Source: Labrenzia sp. THAF82
GTDB lineage: Bacteria > Pseudomonadota > Alphaproteobacteria > Rhizobiales > Stappiaceae
Reading direction: 5' to 3'
Length of the DNA: 64,000 nt
Assembly: GCF_009363435.1 (NCBI RefSeq)
Contig: NZ_CP045354.1
Coordinates: 2,446,501 to 2,510,500, forward strand
Every line of letters begins with the position of its first letter. Positions within the stretch are counted from its first letter, which is position 1. A program made the translations under genes and the position numbers. Shown in pieces: positions 24,897 to 33,813 of the stretch. Under the pieces are notes generated by a model that did no database searches, was not told the DNA's origin, and was given only the letters and a program-made list of their open reading frames with translations.

Positions 24897-25721
24897 ATGA
24901 ACGATTTCCTCGTTGCTGCACTCTATTCGTTTACACCGCTCGAAGATTTCGAAGCGCTGCGTGATCCCCTGAAAGCCTTTTGTGTGGCGCAGGATGTGCG
25001 CGGCAGCCTTTTGCTGGCATCTGAAGGCATCAACGGCACAATCTGCGGTCCGGAAAAAGGCGTGCGTGCGGTTCTCTCTCACTTGCGCGCGGATCCGCGT
25101 TTGAAAGATCTGCATCACAAAGAATCCTGGACTGACCGTCACGTGTTCAAGCGCATGAAAGTGCGCTTGAAACAGGAGATCGTGCGTCTGGCTGTTGACG
25201 GTATCGATCCGAATGAGATCGTCGGGGAATATGTGAAACCCCAAGACTGGAACGACCTGATCTCCGATCCGGATGTTGTCGTGATCGACACGCGCAACGA
25301 CTATGAATTCGCCTTTGGCACTTTTGAAAAGGCGCTGAACCCGGAAACGCAATCATTTCGAGAGTTCCCGGCTTGGGTGGGAGACCAGGAAGCCTTGCAG
25401 AAGAAGCCCAAGGTGGCGATGTTCTGCACTGGCGGTATCCGCTGTGAAAAAGCAACTGCTTGGATGCTGAAAAACGGATTTGACCAAGTCTATCATCTTG
25501 AAGGCGGTATCCTGAACTACCTTGAAAGCGTTCCGGAAGAAAACAGTCTCTGGAAAGGTGAATGCTTCGTTTTCGATGACAGGGTTTCGGTGGACCACCA
25601 GTTGCAACCGCGCTGGGGCGAGTGGGTGCCGGAAGAAGCCAAACACATAATCAATGAAGACACGGACTACGAAAAAGGTGTCCGGAGCGACGAGGCCCAG
25701 ACCGCGCAGACGAAGGTCTGA
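24897..25721 (+). CDS. trhO: tRNA uridine(34) hydroxylase TrhO (rhodanese-domain, YceA family)
   Basis: 274 residues. An N-terminal ferredoxin-like domain (RGSLLLASEGINGTICGP, 36-52) precedes a rhodanese domain with VVVIDTRNDYEFAFGTFEKA (127-146) and the active-site CTGGIRCEK loop (C177). It catalyses the prephenate-independent, O2-dependent hydroxylation of wobble U34 to ho5U in tRNA. The length fits family members with a short C-terminal tail. The ribosome site is weak, and an upstream micro-frame overlaps the ATG. Confidence 0.9.
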   Translation: MNDFLVAALYSFTPLEDFEALRDPLKAFCVAQDVRGSLLLASEGINGTICGPEKGVRAVLSHLRADPRLKDLHHKESWTDRHVFKRMKVRLKQEIVRLAVDGIDPNEIVGEYVKPQDWNDLISDPDVVVIDTRNDYEFAFGTFEKALNPETQSFREFPAWVGDQEALQKKPKVAMFCTGGIRCEKATAWMLKNGFDQVYHLEGGILNYLESVPEENSLWKGECFVFDDRVSVDHQLQPRWGEWVPEEAKHIINEDTDYEKGVRSDEAQTAQTKV

Positions 25722-25847
25722 CGGGGGTCAGTCCCGAATTGGCACGAAACGCGTTAACGATTGTTAACTTTTTCGCTTTAACCCATTGATCAACTTCCCT
25801 AAAGTCAAAGGGCAGAGCCGTTTCTGCACCAGACTGGGGGAAGTATT

Positions 25848-26435
25848 ATGCGTCGCAGGTTCTGGAGCGCGGTTGCCGCGCTGGTGATTGGTCCATTGAT
25901 GGGGTCAGCTGCATTTGCTGGCGGCCAGGCGCTTTCCTGCTATGAGCAGGCAACCGTGCCAGCTGTCTACAAGACTGTCCATGAGAAGGTTCTGGTTCAG
26001 GCCGCGTCCAGCTACGTGGTGAAAAAGCCCGCGGTCTACGGCTATCAGAGCCGGCGGGTTCTGGTGCAGCCTGAGCGTGTGACCTACCGCAAAAGCCCGG
26101 CCGTCTATCAGACGCAGCACCGCCAGGTGCAGGTGCAGCCAGCTAGCATTGGCTGGGAATACCGGATGATCAAAGGCCGTAACGTCTTGTGCAAGGTCAA
26201 GCATCCGGCCGTTTTCAAAACCGTCAGTCAGAAGGTTCTGGTCCAGCCGGCATCAAAAGTCGCCGTGCGCCATCCAGCCGTCTACAGCTCGGTCAAGGAA
26301 AAGGTCTTGATCCAACCGGCCAGGAGCCATGTGGTCCAAAAGCCGGCAGTCTACAGGACAGTCAGTCGTCAGGTGCAGGTTCAACCCGCCAGAACTGTCT
26401 GGAAGCCGGTAAGGGTTCGCGGTTGCCGTTATTGA
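25848..26435 (+). CDS. Secreted protein made of 23-residue PAVY...VQPA repeats
   Basis: 195 residues with a signal peptide cleaved near SAAFAGG (about residue 25). The mature chain consists of six units that start PAVY or PAVF at residues 38, 61, 84, 120, 143 and 166. The repeat length is therefore exactly 23, except for a 13-residue insertion in the third unit. Each unit reads PA-V-Y-x6-V-x-V-Q-P-A-x8. The chain is basic and Val-rich, and probably forms a beta-solenoid or a wall-binding fibre. Three Cys (31, 115, 193) may be bridged. The ribosome site is GGGGAAG. I do not recognise a functional family. Confidence 0.85.
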   Translation: MRRRFWSAVAALVIGPLMGSAAFAGGQALSCYEQATVPAVYKTVHEKVLVQAASSYVVKKPAVYGYQSRRVLVQPERVTYRKSPAVYQTQHRQVQVQPASIGWEYRMIKGRNVLCKVKHPAVFKTVSQKVLVQPASKVAVRHPAVYSSVKEKVLIQPARSHVVQKPAVYRTVSRQVQVQPARTVWKPVRVRGCRY

Positions 26436-26529
26436 GGCGTCTTGCAATGATCTCTTATCTGTCCGGAGAAGGCCGATGATTTGTACCTTGATAGCCTCGT
26501 CCATTCTTTTGAGCGTGGAAGGCGGCTCC

Positions 26530-26700
26530 ATGGCTGTTCTCATACCGGAAAATCAATCTGTGCGGATCTTCAACGAAACAAATGCCAACGGTGAAAACGC
26601 CGTTGTGCACCTATTCGGCGAGACCAAGATCCAAGTGCCGGGCGTTACTGCCGAACAAGTCATTGCAGCGCTGAAATCCTGCGGTAAGGAACAGCGCTGA
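26530..26700 (+). CDS. Small hypothetical protein
   Basis: 56 residues from ATG 26530, preceded by GGAAGGCGG; a longer frame starts at 26476 without a ribosome site. The sequence (NQSVRIFNETNANGENAVVH, then TAEQVIAALKSCGK) is soluble and mixed alpha/beta. No family is recognised. It follows the repeat protein by 95 bases and may be co-transcribed with it. Confidence 0.55.
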   Translation: MAVLIPENQSVRIFNETNANGENAVVHLFGETKIQVPGVTAEQVIAALKSCGKEQR

Positions 26701-26725
26701 CGGGCTCAATTCGATCCTTTGCCAA

Positions 26726-27625
26726 TCACCAGTCGGTGGCGGTTTCGGAGAGTTTGTCGGCCAGAAAATCAACGAAGGCCCGGACTTTCGGAGCCAGGTT
26801 GCGTTTGGAGTTATAAAGCGCATAGACGTTGATGTTGAATGCGTTGAAGTCGGACAGTGCGGTTTCCAGCTGACCCTCTCGGCGTTCTCTGGCAATCATA
26901 TAACCCGGAATGAGCGCGATCCCACTTCCGGCAAGGACGATATCTTTAACCGCTCGGGCGCTGTTGACCGCTAGCGGGCCGTTGACCTGAACGGATCGAA
27001 TTTCGCGATCTAACTTGAACGGCCAGGAACTGGCGTTTTGAAAGTTTGTGTCGATCACGCATCGATGATGTTCAAGATCAGTTGGATGCGCAGGTTTTCC
27101 GTACTTTCTAAAGTAGCCAATTGAAGCGCAAATGTGGATCGGGGCAGGAGCAAGTTTCCTTGCGATTAGCGCAGAATCTGCCAAGTCAGAAATTCTGACT
27201 GCCACGTCAAAGCCTTCGTCGACAAGGTCGATATGCCGGTCGGTGAGATTGAGATCGACGGAAATCTCCGGAAACTTTTCGGTAAATGCCGGCATCAGCG
27301 GAGCTATGAACATTTCGCCAAATGTTGTCGGTGCTGTCACCGATAAACGGCCACGTGGACTGGCTGCCTGGTTCTGGATCAAGGCCTCCAGTTCCTCAAC
27401 ATCTTCCAGGATCTGCCCGCACCGCCCATGGAAGAGGTGACCGGCTTCAGTAAGACTGAGGCTTCTGGTCGTCCGGTTCAAAAGACGGGTTCCCAGATGT
27501 GCCTCAAGCGCCTGTACCTTTTTGCTCGTCAGAGTTTTCGACAAGTTCAGTCTGTCGCCCGCCTTGGTGAAGGACCCAGTTTCAACAACAGCCGAGAAGG
27601 CCCGCATGCAGTCGATAAGATTCAT
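26726..27625 (-). CDS. LysR-family transcriptional regulator
   Basis: 299 residues with the N-terminal winged helix (FSAVVETGSFTKAGDRLNLS, 10-29, then KTLTSKKVQALEAHLGTRLL) and an effector domain containing PRGRLSVTAPTTFGEMFIAP. It is divergent from DoxX and the glutathionyl-hydroquinone reductase gene 108 bases away. This is the standard arrangement of LysR regulators that induce quinone or electrophile defence. Confidence 0.93.
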   Translation of the reverse strand: MNLIDCMRAFSAVVETGSFTKAGDRLNLSKTLTSKKVQALEAHLGTRLLNRTTRSLSLTEAGHLFHGRCGQILEDVEELEALIQNQAASPRGRLSVTAPTTFGEMFIAPLMPAFTEKFPEISVDLNLTDRHIDLVDEGFDVAVRISDLADSALIARKLAPAPIHICASIGYFRKYGKPAHPTDLEHHRCVIDTNFQNASSWPFKLDREIRSVQVNGPLAVNSARAVKDIVLAGSGIALIPGYMIARERREGQLETALSDFNAFNINVYALYNSKRNLAPKVRAFVDFLADKLSETATDW

Positions 27626-27628
27626 ATT

Positions 27629-27649
27629 GTATACTTTTTTGATACTATA
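27629..27649. promoter_or_regulatory. Candidate LysR binding region between lysR and doxX
   Basis: GTATAC (27629-27634) and GATAC (27641-27645) flank a T6 tract and form an imperfect inverted repeat right at the LysR start. A very A/T-rich tract follows to about 27690, consistent with the divergent promoters. Confidence 0.3.
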
Positions 27650-27732
27650 AGTTTCTTTTTTGCATATTTATCGCATATTCTTCTTCAATTAAGTCTCTGA
27701 AGCAACCTAAATCAGACTTCAGGGAATTCACG

Positions 27733-28164
27733 ATGATTGATACCAGGACCGCTCCTTATGCCGCGCTTATGTTGCGTGTTTCATTGGGACTTCTTTTCCT
27801 AGCCCATGCCGGGCTCAAGTTTTTCGTCTTTACGCCCGCCGGTGCGGTCGGGTTCTTTCAGTCACTGGGGCTTCCAGCGGCCCTGGCCTACGTGACAATT
27901 CTGGCTGAGGTGATCGGTGCGCTGCTCCTGATTAGCGGATTGTTTGCCCGCTATGTGAGCCTTGCGCTTTTGCCGATCCTCATTGGAGCAATAGTCTTTG
28001 TTCATGCGCAAAATGGTTGGCTGTTTTCCAATGAGAACGGCGGCTGGGAGTTCCCTGCATTCTGGGCGCTGGCGCTGATCGTTCAGTCTCTGCTTGGAAG
28101 TGGGGCGTATGCGCTCTCCCTTGAGGGCGGAAGAGTAACACTGCAACAGGTGCCGGTGGCCTGA
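27733..28164 (+). CDS. DoxX-family membrane protein
   Basis: 143 residues with four hydrophobic helices and the DoxX pattern ALMLRVSLGLLFLAHAGLKF, LPAALAYVTILAEVIGALLL and a loop with FSNENGGWEFPAFWAL. Members associate with sulfur and redox stress enzymes, often as a membrane quinone-linked component. It is 36 bases upstream of the glutathionyl-hydroquinone reductase gene. Confidence 0.9.
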   Translation: MIDTRTAPYAALMLRVSLGLLFLAHAGLKFFVFTPAGAVGFFQSLGLPAALAYVTILAEVIGALLLISGLFARYVSLALLPILIGAIVFVHAQNGWLFSNENGGWEFPAFWALALIVQSLLGSGAYALSLEGGRVTLQQVPVA

Positions 28165-28199
28165 TCACAGGCTCCCTTCAATGCTTATAGAAAGGCGAA

Positions 28200-29201
28200 A
28201 TGATGCTTGTTGATGGGAAATGGAGTGCCGACTGGCACCCTTATCAAAAAAACGATGACAAGGGACGGTTCGTTCGTCAAACGTCCAGTTTCAGGTCGTG
28301 GATTACGCCGGATGGGGCTGCCGGACCGGATGGGCAGATTGCGCACAAGGCGGTTGCCGGCCGTTATCATCTCTTTGTCAATTACATTTGCCCCTGGGCA
28401 GGACGCACCCTCATTGCCCGCAAGCTCAAAAAACTTGAAGACATCATCTCAGTGTCTGTTCTGGAACCTGTGATGACCCGACAAGGCTGGAGCTTTGGCG
28501 ACTTTCCAGGATCGACGGGTGCGGACACGGAGATCGGGGCAAAATACATGCACGAGCTCTATTCAATGTCCGACCCAGGATATAGTGGACGGGCTTCAGT
28601 TCCCGTGCTTTGGGACAGGGCAAGACAGACGATTGTCAACAACGAGTCGGCCGACATCATCCGGATATTCGACACCGGTTTTGAAAATCTGACCGGAGAA
28701 AAACCAACTCTGACACCTGCCGGAAAGAAGTCAGAGATTCAGGCACTCAACGAGCTTCTCTATGACACACTCAACAATGGGGTCTATCGGGCAGGCTTTG
28801 CGAGAAGCCAGGTTGCTTATGAAGAAGCGGTCAAAACCATTTTCGCAACGCTCGACATGCTCGAGACGCAACTGTCCGACGGGCGTGCGTATCTGACTGG
28901 AGAGGATATCGTTGAAAGTGATATCCGGCTTTTTGTGACACTGGTTCGCTTTGACGCAGCTTATGTCGATCTCTTCAAATGCAACTTGAAGGCCATTCGC
29001 GAGTATCCCGCTTTAAGCGCTTATCTTGAGCGGCTCTACAATCAGCCGGCATTTGGAGACAACACGCGAATTGATCACATCAAGGCGGGCTACTACTCAA
29101 TCGAAGCCCTTAATCCCGCAGGTCTTGTTCCACTCGGACCGACATTGCCCTTTCTCGATGAAGGTTCGGTGGAACCGACACCTCACCGGTCAGCGGCCTG
29201 A
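28200..29201 (+). CDS. Glutathionyl-hydroquinone reductase (Xi-class GST, YqjG/Ecm4 family)
   Basis: 333 residues. The catalytic Cys is C64 in NYICPWAGRT, and the family also shows SVLEPVMTRQGWSFGDFPGS, GYSGRASVPVLWDRA and a C-terminal helical domain with DIRLFVTLVRFDAAYVDLFK. It removes glutathione from glutathionyl-hydroquinones and so recycles quinones formed from aromatics. The LysR-DoxX-GHR grouping supports a quinone-stress role. Its end overlaps the convergent SMP-30 gene by 12 bases. Confidence 0.93.
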   Translation: MMLVDGKWSADWHPYQKNDDKGRFVRQTSSFRSWITPDGAAGPDGQIAHKAVAGRYHLFVNYICPWAGRTLIARKLKKLEDIISVSVLEPVMTRQGWSFGDFPGSTGADTEIGAKYMHELYSMSDPGYSGRASVPVLWDRARQTIVNNESADIIRIFDTGFENLTGEKPTLTPAGKKSEIQALNELLYDTLNNGVYRAGFARSQVAYEEAVKTIFATLDMLETQLSDGRAYLTGEDIVESDIRLFVTLVRFDAAYVDLFKCNLKAIREYPALSAYLERLYNQPAFGDNTRIDHIKAGYYSIEALNPAGLVPLGPTLPFLDEGSVEPTPHRSAA

Positions 29202-30080
29202 GGTTTTAAAGCGATAGGTTATCCGACCCGATTTGCCATGACCCTCGACGAGAAACAGGCCACCGGAGAGTGTGTCAGGCTCAATCGCGGTCGGGTCTGA
29301 CGGTTGCTTGATGCTGGTCACGACCAGATGATCCAGATCCGGGCCACAGAAGCAGGGCATGGTCGGCTTCTCGACAGGCATCTTGATCGCCTGCAAGAGA
29401 TTGCCGTCAGGTGCAAAGCAATTCAGAACACCTGCCGAAACACCTGCGCTCCAATAGTTGCCGTCAGCGTCGACAGTGGCCCCGTCCGGGCGTCCGGTTT
29501 CATTTGTCTGCTGCGCAAAGAGCATCTTTGATCCGAGCGTGCCTGCCACAGGATCGAAAGAATAATATTCAATCCAGCCAGGAGAGGTGTCGGAATGGAA
29601 CATATACGTGCCGTCAGGTGTCCAGGCGAGGCCATTGGAACATAACAGTTCGTCACGAATTTCCGCGGCTTCTCCGGAGGCATCCACCCGGTAAAGACCA
29701 GCAATCGGATCACGCGGCGAGTTGGTGTCCATGGTTCCGACCCAAAACGCTCCGTCCGGGCCGACTTTTCCATCATTCAAACGTGTGCGCGGCTGATCGG
29801 GTTGGATCTCTACCAGCACTTCGCTGTCGCCGCTCTCCGGATCGAACAGCAGCACCTTGTCCCAGACAGCGACGATCAGCCGTTCGTCCTCGGTCAGGCC
29901 AAAGGACCCGACCTCATTGTCGAAATGCCAGGTGGTGATGTCACGGCTTTCCCAATCCATGGACTGGATCGTTCGGCCCTGGATATCGGCCCAGAGAAGG
30001 CGGTTTTTTCTGTCATCCCAGGTAGGGCATTCGGCAAGCTGGTAGGTCGTGTCGATAAAACGGGTGATCGTGTGAGACAC
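29190..30080 (-). CDS. SMP-30/gluconolactonase-family protein
   Basis: 296 residues from GTG 30080, preceded by AAGGAA. A longer frame to 30260 adds a signal-like segment that the family lacks. The six-bladed propeller shows TYQLAECPTWDDRKNRLLWA (metal Glu), RLNDGKVGPDGAFWVGTMD (Asn and Gly-rich loop), LLCSNGLAWTPDGTYMFHSD and DGATVDADGNYW. These proteins hydrolyse sugar lactones with a divalent metal. The window lacks a pgl beside zwf, so a lactonase here is of interest, although most SMP-30 proteins act on other lactones. Confidence 0.88.
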   Translation of the reverse strand: MSHTITRFIDTTYQLAECPTWDDRKNRLLWADIQGRTIQSMDWESRDITTWHFDNEVGSFGLTEDERLIVAVWDKVLLFDPESGDSEVLVEIQPDQPRTRLNDGKVGPDGAFWVGTMDTNSPRDPIAGLYRVDASGEAAEIRDELLCSNGLAWTPDGTYMFHSDTSPGWIEYYSFDPVAGTLGSKMLFAQQTNETGRPDGATVDADGNYWSAGVSAGVLNCFAPDGNLLQAIKMPVEKPTMPCFCGPDLDHLVVTSIKQPSDPTAIEPDTLSGGLFLVEGHGKSGRITYRFKTSGR

Positions 30081-30289
30081 CGGCGCGGGTTCCTTGAAAA
30101 ACCAAGTCTTTGAATGGAGGCGGACTATAGCGGGCAGGGCTCGCGGCGTCGAGACTTCAAAGGGGCGGCTGTCAGAGGCTGTTGCGAGGGAGGAAACGGT
30201 CATTACGAGCACGATGTTGACCGCCAATACCAATGAAAAATGCTGCGTATCATCCTGCAAAACAGAAAGATAAATGCTTGTTTCAAGGC

Positions 30290-30757
30290 CTATTCGCCGT
30301 TGAGTGGTATCGCTGTGCGCCGGACGATCGGACGGATCGCGAATGATGATTTCATGCGCAGAACCCCCGGTAATTGGGCCAGATGATCCCGATGTATCCT
30401 CTCAAAATCCATTGGGTCATGTGCCGTCAGGCGCAGGATATAGTCCGCATCTCCGGCCATTAGGAAGCACTCCATGATTTCTTCGGAACGAGCGACCGCG
30501 CGCTCGAAGTTCTCAAGGGTCTCCTTGGACTGTCCGACAAGCGAAATTTCGACAAAAACATCCATGTGTCTGCCGAGTTTCTTCTGATTGAGGAGGGCGA
30601 CGTATCTTTCGATGATCCCGACGTCTTCCAGGGTCCGCATCCGGCGCAGGCATGCTGAAGGAGAAAGCCCGACCTTGTCGGCAAGGTCTGCATTGGCGAT
30701 GCGCCCTTCGCTTTGAAGCACATTCAGGATTTTCCGGTCGAGACGGTCGAGTTGCAT
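30290..30757 (-). CDS. Lrp/AsnC-family regulator (likely of alanine dehydrogenase)
   Basis: 155 residues: an N-terminal winged helix (LDRLDRKILNVLQSEGRIAN, then KVGLSPSACLRRMRTLEDVG) and a C-terminal RAM/SLAS ligand domain (VEISLVGQSKETLENFERAV, MECFLMAGDADYILRL). It is divergent from ald 183 bases away, the AldR arrangement in which alanine relieves or triggers control. The start at 30757 is preferred over 30772. Confidence 0.92.
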   Translation of the reverse strand: MQLDRLDRKILNVLQSEGRIANADLADKVGLSPSACLRRMRTLEDVGIIERYVALLNQKKLGRHMDVFVEISLVGQSKETLENFERAVARSEEIMECFLMAGDADYILRLTAHDPMDFERIHRDHLAQLPGVLRMKSSFAIRPIVRRTAIPLNGE

Positions 30758-30830
30758 TATGTTGCACCGCATATATTGCTGTCATGTAATATCAACTTAG
30801 CAGGAAATTTGAAGATTGGGATAATTTGCG

Positions 30831-30843
30831 CACAAATATTGTG
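30831..30843 (+). promoter_or_regulatory. Candidate Lrp/AldR box between lrp-like gene and ald
   Basis: CACAAATATTGTG has symmetric arms CACAA and TTGTG around an ATA centre. It is flanked by TTGCG on the left and TCGCA on the right. It lies about 97 bases upstream of the ald start within the divergent control region. Confidence 0.45.
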
Positions 30844-30939
30844 TCGCATGTCATTTTAAGAACAGTGAACGCAAGCACATTCGACAAGAAGGCGCGTAGA
30901 ATTGAAGGCAATCAAAGAACGCTTTCAGAGGAGATGGAA

Positions 30940-32079
30940 ATGCGTATTGGTGTGCCAAAGGAAATCAAAAATCACGAATACCGGGTCGGTCTGACACCCG
31001 ACAGCGTTCTTGAAATGACTGCACATGGTCATGAGGTCGTTGTCGAAACGAAGGCTGGTGTCGGGATCGGCGCGAGCGACGCCGACTATGAAGCTGCTGG
31101 TGCAAAGATATTGTCGACGGCGAAAGAGGTTTTCGATGCAGCTCAGATGATTGTGAAAGTGAAGGAACCGCAGGCAGGCGAGCGTGCAATGCTGCGGCCG
31201 GATCATATTCTCTTCACATATCTGCACCTGGCTCCGGATGCCGAACAGACAGCAGATCTGGTGAAGTCCGGCGCAACCTGCATTGCCTATGAGACCGTAA
31301 CCGATGCTCGTGGTCGTCTGCCGCTTCTGGTTCCGATGTCTCAGGTTGCTGGTCGCCTTTCGGTGATCGCCGGTGCCAAGGCGCTTGAAAAAGCACATGG
31401 CGGCTCCGGTACGCTGATCGGTGGAGTTCCCGGTGTTGAGCCTGCGAAGGTCGTCGTGATCGGCGGCGGTGTTGTGGGCGCTCATGCCATTACCATGGCC
31501 ATTGGACTTGGTGCCGATGTGACCGTGCTTGATCGCAATACGGCGGTTCTTGGTGAACTTGCTCTCTCATTCGGCCCGGCACTCAAGACAGTTTATTCCA
31601 GCAGGGCGGCGCTTGAGAGCCAGGTGCTGGAAGCTGATCTTGTTGTTGGTGCGGTTCTGGTTGCCGGAGCGGCAGCTCCGAAGCTTGTGTCGAAGGATCT
31701 TGTCAGCCGCATGAAGCCGGGTTCGGTGCTGGTAGACGTTGCCATCGACCAGGGTGGCTGCTTTGAAACATCGCGCGCAACAACCCATTCAGATCCGACC
31801 TACATCATAGACGATGTTGTTCATTACTGTGTTGCTAACATGCCGGGCGCAGTGCCGAAGACCTCGACCTATGCCCTGAACAACGCAACGCTTCCTTTCG
31901 CGCTTGCACTTGCTGACAAGGGTGCGAAGCAGGCCCTGCTCGACGATCCTCACTTCCTGCCGGGTCTGAACGTCATCGGCGGTCAGGTTACCTGTGAAGC
32001 TGTCGCGACAGCACTTGGATATGACTATGTCGATCCGAAAGTCGCGTTGGAACAGGGTGGTGCCAGCCAGGCTGCCTGA
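30940..32079 (+). CDS. ald: Alanine dehydrogenase
   Basis: 379 residues, the normal size. It begins [20 protein letters not shown] (substrate-binding Arg/Lys). Family marks are [14 protein letters not shown], the NAD motif [13 protein letters not shown] (about 170-182), [20 protein letters not shown] with the NAD-contacting Asp, and the catalytic His/Asp region. It interconverts L-alanine and pyruvate plus ammonia with NAD+. The ribosome site is AGAGGAG; an upstream frame is rejected. The gene is single with its own terminator. Confidence 0.96.
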   Translation: MRIGVPKEIKNHEYRVGLTPDSVLEMTAHGHEVVVETKAGVGIGASDADYEAAGAKILSTAKEVFDAAQMIVKVKEPQAGERAMLRPDHILFTYLHLAPDAEQTADLVKSGATCIAYETVTDARGRLPLLVPMSQVAGRLSVIAGAKALEKAHGGSGTLIGGVPGVEPAKVVVIGGGVVGAHAITMAIGLGADVTVLDRNTAVLGELALSFGPALKTVYSSRAALESQVLEADLVVGAVLVAGAAAPKLVSKDLVSRMKPGSVLVDVAIDQGGCFETSRATTHSDPTYIIDDVVHYCVANMPGAVPKTSTYALNNATLPFALALADKGAKQALLDDPHFLPGLNVIGGQVTCEAVATALGYDYVDPKVALEQGGASQAA

Positions 32080-32100
32080 TCCAACACAGGCAAACCTTAG

Positions 32101-32129
32101 AAAGCCGGCTTTTCATGCCGGCTTTTTTT
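32101..32129 (+). terminator. Rho-independent terminator of ald
   Basis: AAAGCCGGC (32101-32109) and GCCGGCTTT (32117-32125) form a 9-bp stem with a 7-base loop, and the T-run continues to 32129. It begins 22 bases after the ald stop. Confidence 0.93.
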
Positions 32130-32222
32130 GTTGGTCCAGTCATTGCCAAGGAGCGGATGGGCAAGCAGACAATGCGGCTGGGGTCTGAAAGGGCATAACC
32201 GATCGCCCAAATCCTTGAGTGA

Positions 32223-32477
32223 CTATTTTGTCGGCTTGAAAATAGTATCGATGGCTTCAAACATGGTGTGGTAGAGGCCGACCTCGTCCTTGGCAAAATC
32301 CCCGTGTGGCACGGTCTTCTTGGCCTGATTGAGCAGATCGGACTTGATGGCTTCCAGGTCGATCCCGGCAGTCTCTGCATGTTTTTCAAGTTCCACATGC
32401 AGCCGCTTGGCAATACCGGCATAGGCGACAATTGCTGTCACCATGTGGGTCGGTTCCTCCGGTATCTCGATCTTCAT
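32223..32477 (-). CDS. Small hypothetical helical protein
   Basis: 84 residues. It is acidic-to-neutral and helical (EPTHMVTAIVAYAGIAKRLH, then DLEAIKSDLLNQAKKTVPHG). No family is recognised. There is no signal peptide or membrane span. It stands alone between the ald terminator and the toxin-like locus. Confidence 0.55.
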   Translation of the reverse strand: MKIEIPEEPTHMVTAIVAYAGIAKRLHVELEKHAETAGIDLEAIKSDLLNQAKKTVPHGDFAKDEVGLYHTMFEAIDTIFKPTK

Positions 32478-32685
32478 GAAGTCTGGGTCCCTTGCGCTGC
32501 CATGGGGCGTGCCGATGTGTTGCTTGTCACTCTATACCTTCCGACATCCATGTCTCCGATCAAATCTTTCTGAATGTGACGCGGATCACTTTCATGTATG
32601 CCGTCTCGGAGGAGACTGTTTTTGGAAACCAGATATCCCTTGAGCGAACGTGCCGCCGGCACAAAATGCGAGTGAGTGGTTTGCC

Positions 32686-33747
32686 ATGCTGAACTTAAGA
32701 TCACCGGAACTAAACGCCGTCGCCGCTTTAAGACAGTTGACGAACAGCAATTATCTGAAGCGCGGCCGCAGAGGACCAGAGATTGCGGCCGCACAAAAAG
32801 CGTTGGATCGGTTGGGCTATGACATGACCCACTCAGAAAGCGTTCCGGGCGTCTTCGACGGTGTTTTCGGTGGCGGCACTGAATCGACGGTCAAGCTGTT
32901 TCAAAACCATCAGCTCATTGTGGATGACGGATTGATTGGTCCGACCACAATCGGACGGGTTGACATCGACCTTGCTTCTCTACCTTTTCCAACAGCCTCT
33001 GAGTTGGACGATACGTTCAAGATTATGGGATCGTCACAGCCCGCCAATTTGAAGGAAGGACATATTTGGCGGCCATCCAGCTATGTGCAAGCCGTGCGGG
33101 AGCAAATGGAGAGCTTGTTCAAAACCGGAACCGTGCCGCGCGTTGTATTCCACGCCTTTGGTCCAATGCCGAGGAAAATCCGAGTTATTCCCGAAGGGGA
33201 CCTGGCAAAGGCAGATGCCCGCTTTAAGCCGGCAGGCGCAGGCCAGCCTCCGCGTTTGTTCTTCACGCCGGGAAAATATGTCCCGGGCTCACCATCCTAT
33301 TTGGGACCGGGTTTCAAGGCGGGAATGACACTCTTGCATGAGATTTTTCATGCAATGCGTGATTCAAACGGAAAATACACGTCCGATCAGGAGGTTGCGG
33401 GATTGCATCCAGCAACCCACCCTCCTGGAGCAGAAACTGGCTCTGCAAAGGCGGCTGATCGGAAGTTCTGGTTCAAGAACCGGGGCGAATTTCTTGCCAT
33501 CACCGTTGTCAACATCTTCAGGTCTGAGCTCAATCAAGAGCCGCTCGGCAACGGAAGGGTCGTCAGATTCCTGCGAAAGGATCATGGTTCTTCATTCGAA
33601 TTTCAAAAAATGGCCAGCCCTGAACTGTTTCACAAGAACCCTGAGTTTAAGATCCACCTCAATAAGTTGAAAACCGAGCAAAGTGGTCTCTTTTTCCGTC
33701 TGGCCAAAGTGGATGCGCCGTTTAACCCGATTAGGGACTTCGGGTGA
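32686..33747 (+). CDS. Peptidoglycan-binding domain fused to a toxin-like HExxH zinc peptidase
   Basis: 353 residues from ATG 32686; GTG 32650 is an alternative. Residues about 25-95 are a PG_binding_1 domain (LKRGRRGPEIAAAQKALDRL, VPGVFDGVFGGGTESTVKLF, GLIGPTTIG). The C-terminal half carries a zinc-peptidase motif, LLHEIFHAMRD (H218, E219, H222), followed by NRGEFLAITVVNIFRSELN (probable third ligand E268) and RFLRKDHGSSF. The HExxH plus EF-A-x5-NI-RSE pattern is typical of M91/NleD-like and polymorphic-toxin metallopeptidases. No signal peptide is seen, so it would need a contractile or type VI-like route, or act after lysis. Neighbouring small genes could be immunity or accessory proteins (inference). 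Confidence 0.75.
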   Translation: MLNLRSPELNAVAALRQLTNSNYLKRGRRGPEIAAAQKALDRLGYDMTHSESVPGVFDGVFGGGTESTVKLFQNHQLIVDDGLIGPTTIGRVDIDLASLPFPTASELDDTFKIMGSSQPANLKEGHIWRPSSYVQAVREQMESLFKTGTVPRVVFHAFGPMPRKIRVIPEGDLAKADARFKPAGAGQPPRLFFTPGKYVPGSPSYLGPGFKAGMTLLHEIFHAMRDSNGKYTSDQEVAGLHPATHPPGAETGSAKAADRKFWFKNRGEFLAITVVNIFRSELNQEPLGNGRVVRFLRKDHGSSFEFQKMASPELFHKNPEFKIHLNKLKTEQSGLFFRLAKVDAPFNPIRDFG

Positions 33748-33813
33748 ACGCGACCTTTGGAGCCTGGGTACGAAAAAGTCGCTGTGAATGATCAAGTTCT
33801 CTAAGTAATATGG

